Of a stretch of DNA of 51,048 nt, positions 20,376 to 28,412 are shown piece by piece. The notes beneath the pieces are model-generated. The model was given only the letters and a program-made list of their open reading frames with translations. It was not told the origin of the DNA and did no database searches. Where the stretch lies: positions 1-51,048 of the IMG/VR virus record IMGVR_UViG_3300032236_000884. The stretch is one strand, 5' to 3'. The position numbers and the translations under genes are program-made. Numbering within the stretch: the stretch's first letter is position 1; each line of letters starts with the position of its first letter. This DNA is from a virus.

Positions 20376-21031
20376 GTATTATTGATCTCTTTTTTTAATT
20401 TAGGTAAATGGGTAAAATGTTCTGCAATTTTTTCATATTGATCATTATTCAGCAAATCTAACCAATCAACCAATTCTTTTTTAGTAAATTCATCTCGGTA
20501 ATATAGTTTTTCTGAATCAAAAACATATTCAACACAATCAGCAATAATTTCAGTTGTAATATCTGCTAGTCTTTTATCGGATGAAAAATTCTTTGAAATA
20601 TCAAAATTAGGATGTTTCATTTTTAGACCCAATTCAGAATCCAAATTAATAATATCTGTATATCCATTTAAATCCACATCAACATCAAGGACGTTGATAT
20701 TCAATTCCATTGGATTATCACAGACCTCATTATCAATCGTATTTTTGCATAGATATTTTGGGGAAATTGCTTCTCCTATTGATCTTGCTCTTAATTGTAA
20801 AAAAAAGTATTCAGTATCAGTTGTAGATAAAGAATCTACGTCCAATTTAGATACACAACAAGATTTAATAACTTCTCTAATATTATCATTAATAAAATTA
20901 ATATCATTTGATTCTAATGCGATCATTAAAATCTTTTGTTCTTTTACATTAAAAGGTCTAAATTTGACTTTTTCATTTTTAATAGGTAGTGTCAAATCAT
21001 ATATTGGTGCATTAATTACAGGCAAAGTCAT
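20312..21031 (-). CDS. 26: Baseplate hub subunit gp26, 239 aa
   Basis: Begins LPVINAPIYDLTLPIKNEKVKFRPFNVKEQKILMIALESND, the familiar gp26-family start (beta hairpin, RPF-VKE, helix with A-x-E-S). A CCVSKLD region and a C-terminal LVDWLDLLNNDQYEKIAEHF helix precede C-S-K-C-G with further polar residues, a possible zinc knuckle. T4 gp26 is 208 aa and belongs to the hub. It is followed by the gp51-like gene, as in T4. Confidence 0.8.
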   Translation of the reverse strand: MTLPVINAPIYDLTLPIKNEKVKFRPFNVKEQKILMIALESNDINFINDNIREVIKSCCVSKLDVDSLSTTDTEYFFLQLRARSIGEAISPKYLCKNTIDNEVCDNPMELNINVLDVDVDLNGYTDIINLDSELGLKMKHPNFDISKNFSSDKRLADITTEIIADCVEYVFDSEKLYYRDEFTKKELVDWLDLLNNDQYEKIAEHFTHLPKLKKEINNTCSKCGFEHTIVLEGLQNFLV

Positions 21032-21044
21032 TTATTTCTCCATT

Positions 21045-21572
21045 CTATTGTGTATAACGATAAGCAAATGTAACCATCAATTTGTGTACTTCATTATCAG
21101 CACCCCAGTCTAATTTTAAAGGATGTACTGAAATTGGAAATGCTTCGATCAACTTAACATTAAAAGATTCTTTACCAGTTACATCATATTGTATGATTTC
21201 GATTTGCCCAGCATAGGTATCTTTGTATTTAAAATCAAATTTTACACCGAAAGCTGATGATATAGTTGAATCCGAAATGTTATCCATCCACCTATCAAAT
21301 AACTTTTTCTCCCTCATATCATCTGAACACAAAAATGTTAAATTGTGTTTATCGTAAAAATTCTGTATAGGGAATTGCTGAACAGGACCATATGTTTTCT
21401 GTTCAACCAAAGAAAAAGTTCTTGATGGTAGTTCCGATGCTTCACATTTAAATGTTAATTCTTGGGAAGAATATGAATCTAAAATAGGGGCCGTTATTTT
21501 TACTGTAAAATTACACGGTCTTGCTAGATCCTTTGGGAATTTACTAATAAAATCTGATATATTTGCGACCAT
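21045..21572 (-). CDS. Tail tube-type protein (gp19 family), 175 aa
   Basis: Pattern of T4-like tube proteins: MVANISDFISKFPKDLARPCNFTVKITAP, then LTFKCEASELPSRTFSLVEQKTYGPVQQFPI, FYDKHNLTFLCSDDMREKKLFDRWMD and a C-terminal EAFPISVHPLKLDWGADNEVHKLMVTFAYRY. This is the two-sheet tube fold shared by gp19, gp48 and gp54. With 175 residues it equals gp19 in size, but its place among hub genes allows it to be a tube initiator or first ring rather than the main tube protein, whose gene may lie outside the window. Confidence 0.72.
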   Translation of the reverse strand: MVANISDFISKFPKDLARPCNFTVKITAPILDSYSSQELTFKCEASELPSRTFSLVEQKTYGPVQQFPIQNFYDKHNLTFLCSDDMREKKLFDRWMDNISDSTISSAFGVKFDFKYKDTYAGQIEIIQYDVTGKESFNVKLIEAFPISVHPLKLDWGADNEVHKLMVTFAYRYTQ

Positions 21573-21573
21573 T

Positions 21574-22368
21574 TTAGCTACTTCTGATTATTTTTCTTGA
21601 ATCTTTCCATACTGTTTCTCTGCTCTTCTTTTGGAACTTTTCAACATTTAGTCCAGCAGCAAATACCCATTCATGTGATTGTATAGGTAAAATTTTACTT
21701 TTAATTTGTTCTAGTAAATAAAACTTAACACAAGGTTTAAACTCTTTTAAACTGACTGTTGATTTTAAAAAATCGTAAGTGATTCTTAATTTAATCATAT
21801 CAGTTTGTTTATTATAAATTGATCGAGTGTCCAACAGTTTATTAAGGAAAATTAATCTCATATCCGTTGGAAGATAGTGTAAATTTAATCCCATAAATCC
21901 AGGACCATTTTTTAAATTCTTCCTTTCTAATAAAATCATTAAAGGAAATTTATCCCAATAAGGTAATTCATCTTTATGATAAGCATCATACAAATAAAAA
22001 TACATTCCTCCCATTACAAATTTATTGTTATAAGAAGCATTAATTGTTTTTATATTTTCATTTTGTACATTTGTCTGTAATGCTTTAATTTTTAATTGCA
22101 ACCATCCCAATGAAACTTCAGCTAATTTTTCTTTATCTTCTTTTGGTGCTTTTAGAAATCTTTCAAATATAGGTGGTAATGTTACTGATCCAAAAAAATG
22201 AGCATTTAATTCTTTTTGTAAATGATTTTCAGCAATTTTTACTGGTTTATTATCTCTGCTCATATAATGCCATAAACCAATTCCTTGAGTATATGGATTA
22301 AATATGAATTTCATGTCTTTATAATCGACAACAACGAAATCGGTGTAATTTTTAAATTCTTGAGGCAT
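21574..22368 (-). CDS. Conserved T4-like virion-associated protein, 264 aa
   Basis: I recognise the family from aquatic T4-like phages but not its role: FIFNPYTQGIGLWHYM near the start, then a helical part, a central KDELPYWDKFPLMILLERKN and GFMGLNLHYLPTDMRLIFLNKLL, and a C-terminal FKPCVKFYLLEQIKSKILPIQSHEWVFAAGLNVEKFQKKSRETVWKDS. It is adjacent to gp4, the position of gene 2 (DNA end protector) in T4, and its length is close to gp2 (274 aa), so gp2 is possible on synteny but not shown by motif. A TATAAATA box at 22381-22374 lies only 5 bases before the ATG. Confidence 0.62.
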   Translation of the reverse strand: MPQEFKNYTDFVVVDYKDMKFIFNPYTQGIGLWHYMSRDNKPVKIAENHLQKELNAHFFGSVTLPPIFERFLKAPKEDKEKLAEVSLGWLQLKIKALQTNVQNENIKTINASYNNKFVMGGMYFYLYDAYHKDELPYWDKFPLMILLERKNLKNGPGFMGLNLHYLPTDMRLIFLNKLLDTRSIYNKQTDMIKLRITYDFLKSTVSLKEFKPCVKFYLLEQIKSKILPIQSHEWVFAAGLNVEKFQKKSRETVWKDSRKIIRSS

Positions 22369-22381
22369 AAGGATATTTATA

Positions 22382-22828
22382 CTAGAAAGGACTATCTTTT
22401 TCTGTTAAAATTTTGAAAACCCAACCTCTTTCTCTGCAATATTTCATCGCTGCTTTCCATTTGGCAGAATTAATTCCCCAAGTATAAACTTCATTGATAT
22501 ATCTTTTCGTGACCTTTTTCTTTGGTGTAGGTTCTATCGTTTGATCGTATGGTTTAATTTCAATCATATATGTGACTATTTTTCCATCCAATCTTTTTAC
22601 TTTTGCAATAACATCTGGGTAATAATTATGTTTTTTATTATCAATAGGAGAAATATAAGGAACTTTTATTTCTTCAGATGAATATTGAATAACATTTGGA
22701 TTGCTGTCCAGCCAATTTAAAGTCTTTCTTTCCCATGATGATCTTACCCAAATTTCGTTGATATTGCCAACGTACTTTTCTGGATGTTTTGGATACCATC
22801 TTTTTGGTTCTGGATATCTTCTTGCCAT
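22382..22828 (-). CDS. 4: Head completion protein gp4, TnsA/PD-(D/E)XK fold, 148 aa
   Basis: Nearly the whole gp4 pattern is visible: RRYPEPKRWYPKHPEKYVGN, IWVRSSWERKTLNWLDSNPNVIQYSSEEIKVPYISPID, HNYYPDVIAKV and MIEIKPYDQT with the D-x(n)-E-x-K nuclease core, TKRYINEVYTWGINSAKWKAAMKYC and GWVFKIL. T4 gp4 is 150 aa and acts at the end of head filling, before tail attachment. It starts the minus-strand hub block; an AATAAATA box precedes it, back to back with a late promoter for the plus strand. Confidence 0.9.
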   Translation of the reverse strand: MARRYPEPKRWYPKHPEKYVGNINEIWVRSSWERKTLNWLDSNPNVIQYSSEEIKVPYISPIDNKKHNYYPDVIAKVKRLDGKIVTYMIEIKPYDQTIEPTPKKKVTKRYINEVYTWGINSAKWKAAMKYCRERGWVFKILTEKDSPF

Positions 22829-22830
22829 TA

Positions 22831-22838
22831 TATAAATA
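22831..22838 (+). promoter_or_regulatory. Late promoter TATAAATA for the baseplate operon
   Basis: An exact late box 31 bases before the gp48 start at 22870. On the other strand AATAAATA at 22860-22853 faces gp4, so the 41-base gap 22829-22869 carries divergent late promoters. Confidence 0.65.
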
Positions 22839-22869
22839 GTTGAAATACTAGTATTTATTTAAAACTAAG

Positions 22870-23832
22870 ATGGCAAATCAACCAGTTACACCACAATCAC
22901 TGCCAACTGACGCTCTCAATTCAAATCCTTATTCGATAACCAGTTTGGTATATCCTCAGGATTTGACCGGATCAGTTGGTCATTATGTTAATTTTTATAT
23001 TAACGTTAACAGAAGCAGCCAATTTTATAATTCAACAAGTGGATTTAGTTATGGTCAAGGAATTAAACCATGGAGCGTTGTTACTAATCCAGCATATGGT
23101 ACTGGTAATGGAGGAAATGTTATTTTTGGTACTTCCGGTAATGGAACTGGATTTTCTGTTGGTTCTGTAACTAATCAAAGAATTGCTCAAAGTATTTCAT
23201 TGTATATTCCAGATTCCATGTCGTATGGACAAAATATAAAATGGGAAAATTCATCATTATATGAAATGGGCGGTTCTCTGATTGATACTTTGAAGTCAGC
23301 AGCCGACTTAGCTACAAAAGGAAAAAACTTTAATACTGTTAAAACTACATCCGCATTTAAAGCGATAATGTCTGGTCTTCCTGAAACTTTTGCTAGTCTC
23401 GGTGCTACTGCCGACAAAATAATGGGAGCAACTGGATGGGCATTTAATCCTCAGCTATTAGTTCTTTTCCGTGGTATTGATTTCAGAACATTTCAATATG
23501 ACTTTTATTTCTCTCCAAGAAATACAGCAGAAGCATCAACAGTAAGAGAAATTGTTAAAGCATTTAGATTCCATTCCCATCCAGAAGTAAATACTGCGGC
23601 TGGCATATTCTATGGTGCTCCATCTACATTTGATATTGAGTTTATGCATAATGGAAGTATAAATGATAAGATTCAACAAGTGTCTACCTGTGCTTTAGTT
23701 GGATATGATGTTGATTATGCTCCTTATGGATGGTCAACTTATGATGATGGAATGCCAATTCAAACCAGATTAACATTAAGATTTCAAGAAATGGAAATCA
23801 TTGATAAAACTAAAATTCAACAGGGGTATTAA
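22870..23832 (+). CDS. 48: Baseplate tail tube cap gp48, 320 aa
   Basis: The N-terminal residues form an extended arm (PQSLPTDALNSNPYSITSLVYPQDL). The core has LYIPDSMSYGQNIKWENSSLYEMGG. The C-terminal tube-like domain has NPQLLVLFRGIDFRTFQYDFYFSPRNTAEASTVREIVKAFRFHSHPE, FDIEFMHNG and LVGYDVDYAPYGWSTYDDGMPIQTRLTLRFQEMEII. These are standard for gp48/gp54-type proteins on which the tail tube starts. Size is close to T4 gp48 (364 aa) and gp54 (320 aa); gp48 is favoured by resemblance to aquatic T4-like homologues. Stop and gp53 start overlap (TAATG). Confidence 0.8.
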   Translation: MANQPVTPQSLPTDALNSNPYSITSLVYPQDLTGSVGHYVNFYINVNRSSQFYNSTSGFSYGQGIKPWSVVTNPAYGTGNGGNVIFGTSGNGTGFSVGSVTNQRIAQSISLYIPDSMSYGQNIKWENSSLYEMGGSLIDTLKSAADLATKGKNFNTVKTTSAFKAIMSGLPETFASLGATADKIMGATGWAFNPQLLVLFRGIDFRTFQYDFYFSPRNTAEASTVREIVKAFRFHSHPEVNTAAGIFYGAPSTFDIEFMHNGSINDKIQQVSTCALVGYDVDYAPYGWSTYDDGMPIQTRLTLRFQEMEIIDKTKIQQGY

Positions 23833-24464
23833 TGTCATTTTTTTCTTTATTTCCTGTTATATTGAATCCTGATGGTAAATTATTAACTGATATAACTGTC
23901 AGGACAAAAATTAGAGATTCTTGGTTAGATAATGAAAGATTATATTACATTTATAATTATCAAGATCATGATCGCCCAGAAGATATCGCTCATAAGATGT
24001 ATGGTGATCAAGGACTTGGATGGATTATTGTATATTCCAATAACATTTTAGATCCAAATTTTGATTTTCCTTTATCTACATCTCAATTTGAATCTTATTT
24101 AAATGACAAATATCGCTCTCAAGGAGAAAGTGTGGGAAAAACTGGAGTAGAATATGCATTATCTACAGTTGATCCTGTGTATGGATACCAAAAAGAAGTT
24201 TCATATGGATATGAATATAATACAGTAGTCGAATATTTTCCAGTAGATCAAACCTCATATGAGAATATAGTTCCTATTTTTACTACTGTAAATGATCCAG
24301 TTACAAATAAACCTATTCAATACTCTGTTAATAAAAGATATCCATTAGTAACAATATATGATATTGAGTTTCAAAATAATGAAAAGAAAAGACCAATAAA
24401 AATTCTAAAGCAACAATATGTTAATCAAGCTAAAACTGAATTGAGGAATCTTCTTAAACAATGA
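23832..24464 (+). CDS. 53: Baseplate wedge protein gp53, 210 aa
   Basis: Pattern of gp53: SFFSLFPVI, DITVRTKIRDSWLDNERLYYIYNYQDHDRPEDIAHKMYGDQGLGWIIVYSNNILDPNFDFPLSTSQFESYL, which contains a LysM-like element, then a beta-rich C-terminal half with RYPLVTIYDIEFQNNEKKRPIKIL. T4 gp53 is 196 aa and links wedges to each other around the hub. It overlaps both neighbours by one and four bases. Confidence 0.88.
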   Translation: MSFFSLFPVILNPDGKLLTDITVRTKIRDSWLDNERLYYIYNYQDHDRPEDIAHKMYGDQGLGWIIVYSNNILDPNFDFPLSTSQFESYLNDKYRSQGESVGKTGVEYALSTVDPVYGYQKEVSYGYEYNTVVEYFPVDQTSYENIVPIFTTVNDPVTNKPIQYSVNKRYPLVTIYDIEFQNNEKKRPIKILKQQYVNQAKTELRNLLKQ

Positions 24465-25930
24465 GCGTTTCACAAAGAAATGATTATACTTCTTTAACTG
24501 TCACTGGTTTAGAAGTTAATAGATGTTTGATTACATCAGCTACAGCTAGTATTGATTTCAAAAATGCAGTAGCTGAATTTGCGTATTTTGAAGATTTGTT
24601 TACTAATACTGTTTCTGGGATGCTATTGATAAGTGATTCTTCTGCATTTCCTAATATTTTATCTTGGTGCGGCGAAGAAAGACTTGAATTGGAGATTAAT
24701 AAACCTGGATCTAATCAGCCTCCTTTTTCCGGAACATTCCGAATTTATAATATATCAAGAAGGCATATAACCAAAGATAATAATGAAAATTATCTGATAA
24801 ATTTTTGTTCAGAAGAATTAGTCATATCGGAAAAGACAAGAATATCAAAAACTTATAAAAACACAAAGATATCAGATATTGTTAAAGATATTGCTTTTAA
24901 TTATTTGAAAATAAAGCCAACAGATTTTCCTGATACTAATATTGAAGAAACATTTGGTAATGCTACTATAACTATTCCTAATATGAAGCCGTTGGAAGCC
25001 ATCAATTGGTTATGTACTATGGCTATTGTAGGTGATACTAAATTTGGAAACCATTCTGGGCCAGATGGGGGTGCATCCTATTTGTTCTGGAGAAATAAAG
25101 ATGGATATCATTTTAGATCACTGTTATCTATTTTTAATACCGTTAATCCACATAGTAGTCCATCTACATCTTCATACAGACATCCTTTATCTGATCCGAA
25201 ATATCAATATGGATATTGGTATGGTTTAAAAAATACAGATGTACCATCAGATTTTCCATATGATCCATATTCACAGATTATTTCATATGAAATATTAAAT
25301 ACATATGATGCACTAGAATCTCAGCAAAGAGGAATGTTTTCTAATAGAACAATTTCATTAGATTTCATTACAAGAAAATATACTGTAAGTGATTTTGATT
25401 ATAATACATATTTTAATGACTTTTTAAAACAAAAAGTTGATTTATATAAAACTTTTAATACATTGCCCGTAGTTAGTAATGCAGTTGATCGTTTAGGTAA
25501 AACAGCAAATCAATATCCTACAGGAAACATTAGAATATACCCATCAACGACTTTACAAGCTGAAAATGAATTTGTTAAACAGAATTCTCCAAATGTGTAT
25601 CCTAATTATGTAGAAAATACTGTGCCATATCGTTTAGCCCAATTATCTCTAATTGGAATTAATAGAATTAAATTGGCAATTCCTGGTGATCCTTATATTA
25701 CTGTTGGAAAATTAGTTGATGTATTTCTTCCACAGACAACTATTGATCCAAAAACCGGAAATAAGTTGAAAGATAGATTTTTGAGTGGTACATATTTGGT
25801 TACTTGTGTTCGTCATGCTCTGGATCAAGAAAACGAATTTAAAACTGTTATTGAAGTAGTTAAAGATGCTTATAGTGAAGTTGAATCTGTAAATGGACTT
25901 GCTTCATTCCCCGGACCATTAAACATTTAA
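24461..25930 (+). CDS. Baseplate hub protein, gp27-like, 489 aa
   Basis: N-terminal tube-like domain (VTGLEVNRCLITSATASIDFKNAVAEFAYFEDLFTNTVSGMLLISDSSAFPN), then FCSEELVISEKTRISKTYKNTKISDIVKDIAFNYLKIKP, ITIPNMKPLEAINWLCTMAI and a YLFWRNKDGYHFRSL strand. C-terminal LIGINRIKLAIPGDPYITVGKLVDVFLP and GTYLVTCVRHALDQENEFKTVIEVVKDAY. The layout is that of VgrG/gp44/gp27 hub proteins. I assign it as central hub protein; whether it corresponds to T4 gp27 alone or also substitutes part of gp5 is open. No lysozyme domain is present. Confidence 0.7.
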   Translation: MSVSQRNDYTSLTVTGLEVNRCLITSATASIDFKNAVAEFAYFEDLFTNTVSGMLLISDSSAFPNILSWCGEERLELEINKPGSNQPPFSGTFRIYNISRRHITKDNNENYLINFCSEELVISEKTRISKTYKNTKISDIVKDIAFNYLKIKPTDFPDTNIEETFGNATITIPNMKPLEAINWLCTMAIVGDTKFGNHSGPDGGASYLFWRNKDGYHFRSLLSIFNTVNPHSSPSTSSYRHPLSDPKYQYGYWYGLKNTDVPSDFPYDPYSQIISYEILNTYDALESQQRGMFSNRTISLDFITRKYTVSDFDYNTYFNDFLKQKVDLYKTFNTLPVVSNAVDRLGKTANQYPTGNIRIYPSTTLQAENEFVKQNSPNVYPNYVENTVPYRLAQLSLIGINRIKLAIPGDPYITVGKLVDVFLPQTTIDPKTGNKLKDRFLSGTYLVTCVRHALDQENEFKTVIEVVKDAYSEVESVNGLASFPGPLNI

Positions 25931-25940
25931 TAAATAGAAG

Positions 25941-26327
25941 ATGGCATATCAGTATTTTTCAGATCTAGATTTAAGATTTAACATTCATCCTGTAACTAAG
26001 GATTTGGTATTGTCTTCAGATGAACAGGCTATCACAAGATCGGTTAAAAATCTTGTGTTAACTAAACATTATGAAAGATTGATGCAATCTAATATAGGTT
26101 CTAATGTCAGTGGTATGTTATTTGAAATGATAACACCATTGGTCGCTAATGCTGTCCAAAAAGAAATTTATGATGTTATAACTGCATTCGAACCTAGAGC
26201 GATTAATATTAGTGTTTTTGTTGAAGCTTTACCCGAACAAAATGCAATGAACGCAACTATTCAATATTATATGGAAAACTCACCAATTCCAGTTATTGTA
26301 GACATATTACTAGAAAGGATAAGATAA
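25941..26327 (+). CDS. 25: Baseplate wedge protein gp25, 128 aa
   Basis: Classic gp25/GPW family: FSDLDLRFNIHPVTKDLVLSSDEQAITRSVKNLVLTKHYERLMQSNIGSNVSGMLFE, PLVANAVQKEIYDVITAFEPRAINISV and a C-terminal PIPVIVDILLERIR. T4 gp25 is 132 aa and helps trigger sheath contraction as part of the inner baseplate. An AATAAATA sequence precedes it. gp6 follows after one base. Confidence 0.93.
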   Translation: MAYQYFSDLDLRFNIHPVTKDLVLSSDEQAITRSVKNLVLTKHYERLMQSNIGSNVSGMLFEMITPLVANAVQKEIYDVITAFEPRAINISVFVEALPEQNAMNATIQYYMENSPIPVIVDILLERIR

Positions 26328-26328
26328 C

Positions 26329-28410
26329 ATGGCATCTTCCAATAACAATTTGCAACTAGCAGGAACAGATTTTGATCAGATAAAAAGTAACTTGATTACT
26401 TTTCTTCAGAGTCAAAATGTATTAACTGATGCTAATTATACCGGGAGTGCTCTTTCTGTACTATTAGATATTCTTGCGTATAACACTTATTATAATGCAA
26501 ATTATTTAAACCTGATTGGAAGTGAATTATTTCTTGATAGTGCTACAAAAAGAAGTTCTGTAGTTTCTAAAGCAAAAGAATTGGGTTATGTCCCAAAATC
26601 AGCTACATCTTCGCAGGCAGTTTTAGATGTATCTGTTATAGGACTTCAGTCTACATTTTTCACTTTACCAAAGTATTCAAGATTTATTTCTGGACAAATT
26701 AATAATAAAACTTATACTTTTGTAACTAATAAAGAATATTCGGTTTCTGTAGATAATAATGGAGATGGTATTATTTCTGGAGTTACTGTATACGAAGGCG
26801 AGCCAGTAACTTATAATTTTGTTTATATTTATTCATCAAATCCGAAATCTACATTTAATATTCCAGATCCTAGAATTGATATAAATTCTTTAATTGTTTC
26901 GGTTCAAGAATCAAGCACTTCATCTAATTTTGATATTTACAATAAAGCGGAACAATATGTTAATTTAAATGGTGACAGTTTAGTATATTTTATACAAGAA
27001 TCATCAGATGGAACTTATGACATATATTTTGGAGATGATATTTTAGGTAAAGCATTAGTAGATGGTAACATTGTTTCTGTATCTTATATCTCTACATCAG
27101 GTTCAGTAGCAAACAGTATTCAAAGATTCCATCTTGTAACATTACCATCATCATCTTTCACATCATTAACTGCTAACACTACCCAGATATCTTTCGGTGG
27201 TGGTGATAAAGAAACGATTGATTCTATAAAATTTCAAGCACCTAAATCATATGCATCACAAAATAGAGCAGTAACAAAAGATGACTATATTAATTTGATA
27301 CAAAGAAATAGTCTTGGTATACAATTTGATGCAGTTAATGTTTGGGGAGGAGAAGAAAATATTCCTCCTGTTTACGGGCAAGTATTTGTTTGTTTGAAAC
27401 CGTCTGGTGCTTATACTTTAACACAAACACAAAAAACTAAATTAATACAAGACGTAATATCTCCAATATCAGTAATGACAGTACAACCTTCTATTGTTGA
27501 TCCTGATTATACTTATATCAAAATTGATGTAAATTTGTTTTATAATCAATCTAAAACAGTATTATCTCCAAATGATATGAAACAATTGGTGTCTAATACT
27601 ATAACTAATTTTGCTAGTTCTACTTTAAACACATTCAATTCAACTTTTTCTTCTAGTGAATTGACCAATGCTATTCAAAATACTGATAAATCAATAATAG
27701 CGAATGAAGTTAGTATTCAGTTACAGAAAAAGATTTATCCTAATTTGACTACTCCAACTTCATATACTTTCTATTATGGTGTTCCTTTAGAAAAAGGAAT
27801 GTTCCAAAGTGGAGTATCAAGTTCTCCTGCGGTTCAGTTCAGAGATCCTACGAATCTAGCTAACATTATTGATGGGATTTATATTGAAGAAGTTCCTTCT
27901 TCTACTGGAGGAGTAGCTTCAATATCTTTAATCAATAGTGGATATAGTTATCAATATAAACCTACAGTAACTATATTAGGTGATGGGAATGGAGCATCAG
28001 CTGAGGCTATATTAAATACAAATGGAACAATTAGATCTATTAATGTACTGAGTTCTGGAAATAATTATACTAGTGCTATAGTTTCAATAACACCTGCTTC
28101 TGGTGATGTTACTGGTACAGGAGCAGCTGCAATAGCAACATTAGAAGGGCAATACGGAACTTTACGCACGTATTATAACAATGATAAACAAGTAAAAACA
28201 ATATTTGATCCTTCAGTCGGAACTATAGATTATGTTAATGGGATTGTTACCCTTAATTCTTTTGGTCCTATAGAAGTAGATAATCCACTAGGTCAATTAA
28301 CAATGACAGTGAATCCTACCACAACTATTATTTCATCATCAAAAAATAGAATAATAACAGTAGATCCATTTGATCCTAATGCAATTACTGTTAAAGTTAC
28401 AGCGAAATAA
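26329..28410 (+). CDS. 6: Baseplate wedge protein gp6, 693 aa
   Basis: N-terminal gp6 signature DFDQIKSNLITFLQSQNV, YTGSALSVLLDILAYNTYYNANYLNLIGSELFLDSATKRSSVVSKAKELGYVPKSATSSQA, and a baseplate-J-type middle with FGGGDKETIDSIKFQAPKSYASQNRAVTKDDYINLI and VFVCLKPSGAYTLT. T4 gp6 (660 aa) forms the wedge ring. The C-terminal part carries an insertion-like module at about residues 525-610 (SLINSGYSYQYKPTVTILGDGNGASAEA...) that recurs in gp7, gp8 and the DUF4815 protein. Confidence 0.92.
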   Translation: MASSNNNLQLAGTDFDQIKSNLITFLQSQNVLTDANYTGSALSVLLDILAYNTYYNANYLNLIGSELFLDSATKRSSVVSKAKELGYVPKSATSSQAVLDVSVIGLQSTFFTLPKYSRFISGQINNKTYTFVTNKEYSVSVDNNGDGIISGVTVYEGEPVTYNFVYIYSSNPKSTFNIPDPRIDINSLIVSVQESSTSSNFDIYNKAEQYVNLNGDSLVYFIQESSDGTYDIYFGDDILGKALVDGNIVSVSYISTSGSVANSIQRFHLVTLPSSSFTSLTANTTQISFGGGDKETIDSIKFQAPKSYASQNRAVTKDDYINLIQRNSLGIQFDAVNVWGGEENIPPVYGQVFVCLKPSGAYTLTQTQKTKLIQDVISPISVMTVQPSIVDPDYTYIKIDVNLFYNQSKTVLSPNDMKQLVSNTITNFASSTLNTFNSTFSSSELTNAIQNTDKSIIANEVSIQLQKKIYPNLTTPTSYTFYYGVPLEKGMFQSGVSSSPAVQFRDPTNLANIIDGIYIEEVPSSTGGVASISLINSGYSYQYKPTVTILGDGNGASAEAILNTNGTIRSINVLSSGNNYTSAIVSITPASGDVTGTGAAAIATLEGQYGTLRTYYNNDKQVKTIFDPSVGTIDYVNGIVTLNSFGPIEVDNPLGQLTMTVNPTTTIISSSKNRIITVDPFDPNAITVKVTAK

Positions 28411-28412
28411 AA

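Noticed and set aside
22374-22381. TATAAATA on the minus strand as promoter of the gene starting at 22368
   Set aside because: Only five bases separate it from the ATG, so the transcript would be leaderless; I mention it with the gene but do not list it as a promoter.
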